From positions 1 through 26,768 of the forward strand of contig CAZYBZ010000004.1 of assembly GCA_964646075.1 (NCBI GenBank): a stretch of 26,768 nucleotides of DNA, given 5' to 3'. The stretch's first letter is position 1. Each line of letters starts with the position of its first letter. Both the position numbers and the translations under genes were made by a program. This stretch comes from JAYENY01 sp964646075 (GTDB lineage: Bacteria; Patescibacteriota; Minisyncoccia; Minisyncoccales; PEYH01). The notes under the pieces are model-generated. The model was given only the letters and a program-made list of their open reading frames with translations, made no database searches and was not told where the DNA came from. This document shows, in pieces, positions 22,329 through 26,768 of the stretch.

Positions 22329-23965
22329 ATAAATTTGCCTATTTTTCAATGGAAATTGCGATAAAAGACAGTATACCAACTTATGCTGGCGGACTTGGCG
22401 TCCTAGCTGGAGACACGATAAGGTCTTTTGCTGATTTAAATTTTCCGGTCGTTGGAATAACTTTATTAGCAAGATATTTTAATCAGAGAGTTGATGAAAA
22501 CGGAAATCAGGTTGAAACATATGAAAAATGGAGTCCTGCCGATTGCGGACTCAAATTATTAGATAAAAGAGTTAGCGTTGAGATCGGTAGCGAAGAAGTG
22601 GTGATTAAAATATGGAAGTATCTTTTAATTGGAATAAAGGGGAGTGTGCCGATATATTTTTTAGATAGCGATTGCGAGGAAAATAGTCCGGAAAATCGAA
22701 AATTAACTTTTAGGCTCTATTATGGAGACAGAAGGCATCGTTTAAGCCAAGAAATCATACTAGGAATAGGTGGGGTTAGGTTGTTGGAATTATTGAACTA
22801 CAGGATAGATAAATATCATTTGAATGAAGGTCATTCAGCTTTAGTGATTTTAGAACTATTGAAAAGATATAGCAAGCAAGAATTAAAGAAGAGAATTATT
22901 TTTACTACTCACACTCCTATGCCAGCTGGTCATGATCGGTTTGAGCTTGAGTTGGTTCATCGATTGTTGGGAAAATATTTTCAGAAAACTAATTATAATC
23001 TTGATGACATTATCTTTAATGATGAATTGAATATGACCCATTTGGCTCTTGAACACAGTGATTATATTAATGGGGTAACGATTAAACATAAGCAGGTTTC
23101 TGAGAAAATGTTTATAGGTTATCCAATTGACTCAATTACCAATGGGGCACATCATCTTTCCTGGACGAGTAAGCATTTCCAAAAAGTTTATGATGAGTAT
23201 CTCGGTGATGCCTGGGTTAAGCAACCTTCTTCCTTGAGGTATATTTTTTCTATTCCTAAAAATAAAATTATTAATGCTCACCAGAAGACGAAAAAAGACC
23301 TGATTGATTTTATAAAGAAAGAGCACGGAGAAGATTTAAGAGAAGATATTCTGACCATTGGCTGGGCGCGTCGATTTACTCTTTATAAGAGATCATATCT
23401 ATTTTTCATGGATATTGAAAGATTAAAAAAAATTGCTGAAGATTCTGGAGCAATTCAAGTTATTTTTGCTGGCAAAGCAGCGCAGGAAGATTTTAAGGGT
23501 AAGGAAAACTTAAGATATGTTTTTGAGATTAAAAAAGTGTTAGAAGATTCGAAAATAAAAATAGTCTTTTTAGAAAATTATAATATCAATATTGCCAAGA
23601 AACTTGTTTCTGGCGTTGACCTATGGCTAAATACGCCCCAAATTCCTTCGGAGGCCTCTGGTACAAGTGGGATGAAGGCCGCCTTTAATGGTGTGCCAAG
23701 CTTTAGCTCTCTAGACGGTTGGTGGGTGGAAGGTCATATTGAAAATGTTACTGGTTGGTCAATTGGGAAGAGGGATCAGGGAGATACCTCTGATTACCGT
23801 GAAGCGGACGAGCTTTACGATAAGCTAGAAAGAGACATTCTCCCAACATATTATGGCAATAAAAATAAGTGGCAAGAGATTATGATATCAGCGATTATGA
23901 TTAATGGTTCAATGTTTAACTCTCACCGAATGGTGAGGCAATACATTTTAGATACCTATATTTAA
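22325..23965 (+). CDS. glgP: Alpha-glucan (glycogen/maltodextrin) phosphorylase, short GT35 form
   Basis: PLP-dependent enzyme that releases glucose-1-phosphate from alpha-glucans. At 546 residues it is the short bacterial/archaeal form that lacks the long N-terminal regulatory part of the roughly 800-residue enzymes. Seen are AYFSMEIAIKDSIPTYAGGL (5-24), YHLNEGHSALVILELL (164-179), FTTHTPMPAGHDRFELE (193-209), ITNGAHHLSWTS (271-282), GWARRFTLYKR (346-356), FAGKAAQED (381-389) and LWLNTPQIPSEASGTSGMKA (433-452). Lys451 in the last is the PLP Schiff-base lysine. It is the degradation end of the cluster. The metallophosphoesterase gene starts directly after its stop (TAA then ATG at 23966). Confidence 0.96.
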   Translation: MNKFAYFSMEIAIKDSIPTYAGGLGVLAGDTIRSFADLNFPVVGITLLARYFNQRVDENGNQVETYEKWSPADCGLKLLDKRVSVEIGSEEVVIKIWKYLLIGIKGSVPIYFLDSDCEENSPENRKLTFRLYYGDRRHRLSQEIILGIGGVRLLELLNYRIDKYHLNEGHSALVILELLKRYSKQELKKRIIFTTHTPMPAGHDRFELELVHRLLGKYFQKTNYNLDDIIFNDELNMTHLALEHSDYINGVTIKHKQVSEKMFIGYPIDSITNGAHHLSWTSKHFQKVYDEYLGDAWVKQPSSLRYIFSIPKNKIINAHQKTKKDLIDFIKKEHGEDLREDILTIGWARRFTLYKRSYLFFMDIERLKKIAEDSGAIQVIFAGKAAQEDFKGKENLRYVFEIKKVLEDSKIKIVFLENYNINIAKKLVSGVDLWLNTPQIPSEASGTSGMKAAFNGVPSFSSLDGWWVEGHIENVTGWSIGKRDQGDTSDYREADELYDKLERDILPTYYGNKNKWQEIMISAIMINGSMFNSHRMVRQYILDTYI

Positions 23966-24811
23966 ATGCGACGAAGAGATCCAAAAAAGATTAAGCGCAA
24001 GATAATTTTGACGCTTTTTTTATTAGGGTTTTTGCTTTTAGGATATTATTCGGTAATTTTTGAACCAAATAATCTTCAAGTTGAAGAAGAGGTTATTGTT
24101 ATTAAAAATTTACCCAAAGGGTTTGATGGAGCAAGAATTATTCATCTCACTGATTTTCATTCCTTATGGTTTAGTGCGCGCGAAAGAAGAGTTTTGAGAA
24201 TAGTTGAAAATCTTGAACCAGATTTTATTTTTATTACTGGAGATTTTATTGACCCGGTAACCAAATTCGTGACTGATAGAGAGTTAAGGTCGGTTAGGGT
24301 CTTTTGGCAGGAGTTAGCCAAACAGCATCAGAATAGGGTTTTTGCTGTTCTGGGTAATCACGACTCAAAGAGGGTTGGAAAATATCTTGAGGAAGAAGGA
24401 ATTCGGGTCTTAGACAATGAACATAAGAAAATATTTTTTGATGATAATTATATCTATCTTGTTGGAGTGGATGATCCTTGGACTGGTCGTGATAACCTAC
24501 CAAAAGCAATAGAGGGCATTAGGGCGAATGTTCCAAAGATATTATTAGCTCATGCTGGAGAAATAATTTATGAGGCAGTAGAACAAAAAATAGACTTGGT
24601 TTTAGTTGGGCACACTCATGGCGGGCAAGTTAATCTCCCTTTTTTGGGAAGATTATTTCAACAGCTTTCAGAATACGGATTAAGATACACAAATGGTCTC
24701 TTTAAGATAGAGGAGACTTATTTACATGTTAGTCCGGGTATTGGCACTTCTGTCATCCCTGTTCGATTTAATTGTCCGCCAGAGATTACTTTAATCAAGT
24801 TACAAAGATAG
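23966..24811 (+). CDS. Membrane-anchored metallophosphoesterase, YkuE-like
   Basis: Calcineurin-like phosphoesterase with a basic N-terminus and one membrane helix (about 13-31), placing the 281-residue enzyme at the membrane. Metal motifs are in order: LTDFHSLWF with Asp63 and His65, ITGDFID (90-96), LGNHDSK (129-135), LAHAGE (194-199) and GHTHGGQVNLP (215-225). Relatives include YkuE and LpxG-type UDP-diacylglucosamine pyrophosphatases, but the substrate is not predictable. It begins immediately after the glgP stop, so it is probably in the same transcript though not obviously part of glucan metabolism. Confidence 0.92.
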   Translation: MRRRDPKKIKRKIILTLFLLGFLLLGYYSVIFEPNNLQVEEEVIVIKNLPKGFDGARIIHLTDFHSLWFSARERRVLRIVENLEPDFIFITGDFIDPVTKFVTDRELRSVRVFWQELAKQHQNRVFAVLGNHDSKRVGKYLEEEGIRVLDNEHKKIFFDDNYIYLVGVDDPWTGRDNLPKAIEGIRANVPKILLAHAGEIIYEAVEQKIDLVLVGHTHGGQVNLPFLGRLFQQLSEYGLRYTNGLFKIEETYLHVSPGIGTSVIPVRFNCPPEITLIKLQR

Positions 24812-24839
24812 GCTTCTGAATTTAAAATAAGATAATTTT

Positions 24840-25439
24840 ATGCTTTCAACAAAACCTAGTTCTACTTTTGAAAATAATTATTATTTAATTCGTCGCAAAA
24901 TACTTGTTTTGTTTGGAGGGGTTTTTTATGGATACGACAAAGATAAAAATATTATTTTTTGGGCAAGGCAGAAGCCCTTTAGATTAAAAGAGGATTTTCG
25001 CATCTATTCAGACAAAAGTAAAGAAACAGAGCTTTTAACGATTAAAACTCCCCAAATTATTGACATCGGCGCCACTTACAATGTTCAAGACAAGGTTACA
25101 GGAGAGATGGTGGGCGCTTTGCAACGAAAGTTTCTCAGGTCTCTTTTTAAAGATGAGTGGATTTTTATTTCTAAAAATAAACAGGAAATTGGCAAGTTAA
25201 CTGAGACTAGCTTAATCGGTGCTCTTTTCAGAAGAATAGTGCCAGTTGGATTTCTTATTCCTCAGAAGTACATTGTCGTCTCTCTTGACGGGAGGAAAAT
25301 TGCTGAAATTAGAAGATATTTTAATCCAATTATTCTTAAATATGATTTAAAGATAGAGGGTACGGAGAATTCTATTGACAAAAGACTTCTGGTGGCAATG
25401 ATGATTTTATTAACAGGTATTGAAAGGAGACAGCGGTAA
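24840..25439 (+). CDS. LURP-one/phospholipid scramblase-like protein (Tubby C2 fold)
   Basis: A 199-residue protein with beta-strand-rich repeats as in the LURP-one-related/scramblase group: NNYYLIRRKILVLFGGVFYG (12-31), IIFWARQKPFRLKEDFRIYS (38-57), ATYNVQDKVTGEMVGALQRK (78-97), SLFKDEWIFISKNKQEIGKL, and the C-terminal hydrophobic helix LLVAMMILLTGIE. This fold is a 12-strand beta barrel around one helix; bacterial members have no settled function. No signal peptide is visible. It follows the phosphoesterase by 28 nt. Identification rests on remembered family patterns, so it is moderately sure. Confidence 0.7.
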   Translation: MLSTKPSSTFENNYYLIRRKILVLFGGVFYGYDKDKNIIFWARQKPFRLKEDFRIYSDKSKETELLTIKTPQIIDIGATYNVQDKVTGEMVGALQRKFLRSLFKDEWIFISKNKQEIGKLTETSLIGALFRRIVPVGFLIPQKYIVVSLDGRKIAEIRRYFNPIILKYDLKIEGTENSIDKRLLVAMMILLTGIERRQR

Positions 25440-25524
25440 AAAGAGTTTAGCAACATTAGATGGGCAGATCAGAAAATTAAAGCAGGGTTAGGTCAATAAG
25501 GTCTAATCTCGTTGGTAAAATAAT

Positions 25525-26768
25525 ATGAACAAAAAAATAATTTTAATAATTGTAATATTGTCAACAGTAGTAATCGCTACAGGTCTCTTTTTTTGGAAAG
25601 TGATTTTTCGACCGCCTCCAGTTTTTACACCCATGGAAACGGAAGCACCGAAAATAGAAATACCGAAAGTTATTGAAAAAAATCTGTTAGTAGTGATAGA
25701 TGAAAATAATGATTTTCACTTAATAGATTCTGCAGGCACCGAATATGCTCTTCTGGAAACAAGCCTTGAGAATAGAAGAATATTGCGGGTTCAAATAGTA
25801 AAAGATAAGATATTTTTTTATGACAATGTGGAGCGAGCTCTGAAATCTATTGATATAGACGAAAACATAAAAGAACATGGATCTGGTACAAGGCTTTTTA
25901 ATGCGATTGTTTCGCCTAATGGACAGAGAATAGTTTGGTGGGAGTTTGCAAAAAAAGGACCCGTGTGGGGAAACACAATCCAATTAATTATTTCTGATAT
26001 AGATAGAGAAAATAGAAGGGTATTATTTGAGGAAACTTTTCCCGAAGAAGAAGGAGGGATTGAACTGTTTTGGTCTTTTCAAATAATTGGCTGGTCAGAA
26101 AATTCTAAAGAAATCTATTTTACTAAAAGCAAGATGCTAAACGGTGGAGGATATCGGCCGCTTGGTGTACCGCAAGGTAGTAATTTTTTTGTAATTAATA
26201 TTGACAACGGTCAAATTTCAAAATTAGTAGAAGACAGAGGAGGTATAACTAATTTTTTGCCTAATAAGAATATAGTTAGTTTTGTCAATTTTGATTCTGT
26301 TAATAACGAGCTTTCTGTTAAAACTCATAATTGGGAAGATAAAAAAATAATAGAAACCATAACTATACCAATCTTAATGCCGGAGGAGTATGGTTTTGTG
26401 GGAAATATATTTTTTTCACCAGACAGAAAGCATATAATGTATAGCGCAGCAGTGGGAAACATTGGCGATGAACGCTTTTCTGTTTTTATAGCAGATATTG
26501 ATGGTACGAATATCAGAACGATAATTCACAGACATCCTGCGCGCGTAGGCGTGGCATGGTTTTCAAACTGTGAGATTATTCTCACAGATTGGTTGTGGGG
26601 AAAGAAGGGCACTTATATCGTTAACAAAGATGGTTCAGGTCTTAGAAAAATTTCTGAATATAGGTTTGTAGGTTTAATGGATTTTTTTACTCCAGAAGAA
26701 AACCATTTCCCTATTGATAAAGAAAAACCAAAGATAATTCCGAGGATAATTCTTCACACGATATATGA
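25525..26768 (+). CDS. Membrane-anchored TolB-like beta-propeller protein, 3' end cut by window
   Basis: The frame starts with ATG at 25525 and remains open to the window end (414 complete codons). Residues about 4-24 form one N-terminal membrane helix, followed by a Pro-rich linker (RPPPVFTP) that points the rest outside the cytoplasm. The remainder is beta-rich with PD40/WD40-like repeats: FNAIVSPNGQRIVWWEF, QIIGWSENSKEIYF, IFFSPDRKHIMYSAA, and FIADIDGTNIRTI. These are typical of TolB-type propellers. No catalytic motif is seen. The C-terminus may carry more domains. A TAAAAT box (25516-25521) three bases before the ATG hints at its own leaderless promoter. Confidence 0.75.
   Translation, partial: MNKKIILIIVILSTVVIATGLFFWKVIFRPPPVFTPMETEAPKIEIPKVIEKNLLVVIDENNDFHLIDSAGTEYALLETSLENRRILRVQIVKDKIFFYDNVERALKSIDIDENIKEHGSGTRLFNAIVSPNGQRIVWWEFAKKGPVWGNTIQLIISDIDRENRRVLFEETFPEEEGGIELFWSFQIIGWSENSKEIYFTKSKMLNGGGYRPLGVPQGSNFFVINIDNGQISKLVEDRGGITNFLPNKNIVSFVNFDSVNNELSVKTHNWEDKKIIETITIPILMPEEYGFVGNIFFSPDRKHIMYSAAVGNIGDERFSVFIADIDGTNIRTIIHRHPARVGVAWFSNCEIILTDWLWGKKGTYIVNKDGSGLRKISEYRFVGLMDFFTPEENHFPIDKEKPKIIPRIILHTIY

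Noticed and set aside
25720..25983. Minus-strand 87-codon frame inside the TolB-like gene
   Set aside because: The plus strand has a much longer open frame with membrane anchor and propeller repeats.
1..26768. Alternative genetic code (UGA as Gly)
   Set aside because: TGA ends lepB, GT2 and the debranching-enzyme genes exactly where the families end, and no in-frame TGA was seen inside a conserved gene.
1..26768. CRISPR array, insertion sequence or prophage
   Set aside because: No regularly spaced direct repeats, transposase, integrase or phage structural genes were seen.

Overview
The window is a gene-dense, AT-rich bacterial chromosome segment. It carries short intergenic gaps, many compact single-domain proteins, very few Shine-Dalgarno-like sequences and several promoters that abut the start codon. 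Together with gene content such as a divergent bS21, a basic-tailed sigma factor and an archaeal/eukaryal-style glycogen synthase, this suggests a member of the Candidate Phyla Radiation (Patescibacteria, probably Parcubacteria-like). That placement is an inference. TGA clearly acts as stop (lepB, GT2 and debranching-enzyme genes end with it), so the code is table 11 and not the UGA=Gly code of Gracilibacteria/SR1.

Region 1 (1-2877, minus strand) is information processing: pth, then dprA and topA (topA is cut by the window start). Region 2 (2952-9674, plus strand) is a housekeeping block: lepB, hisS, rpsU, ybeY, a GT2 glycosyltransferase, dnaG, rpoD and a tRNA-Asn(GUU). The rpsU...dnaG-rpoD order is recognisable as an expanded macromolecular-synthesis operon. 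Region 3 (9885-14038) holds mostly single genes with their own promoters: a laccase-domain (YfiH/PgeF) protein, a minus-strand MscS channel, a small RRM protein with a strong promoter and a clean terminator, an AEC-family transporter and greA.

Region 4 (14277-23965) is the most distinctive part. A two-TM HAMP sensor protein without any output domain is followed by a complete-looking alpha-glucan (glycogen) cluster: GT4 glycosyltransferase, GH57 amylase-like hydrolase, a small DUF5752-like protein, a GT3 (eukaryotic-type) glycogen synthase, a GH133/GDE-type debranching enzyme and a short GT35 alpha-glucan phosphorylase. The last genes are translationally close or overlapping. GlgC, bacterial GT5 GlgA and GH13 GlgB are not in the window. 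The set could build a polymer from a nucleotide sugar (UDP-glucose is expected for GT3), trim it, and release glucose-1-phosphate.

Region 5 (23966-26768) has a membrane-anchored YkuE-like metallophosphoesterase, a LURP-one/scramblase-like protein and the start of a membrane-anchored TolB-like beta-propeller protein that runs off the window end. No insertion sequence, prophage, CRISPR array or rRNA was seen.
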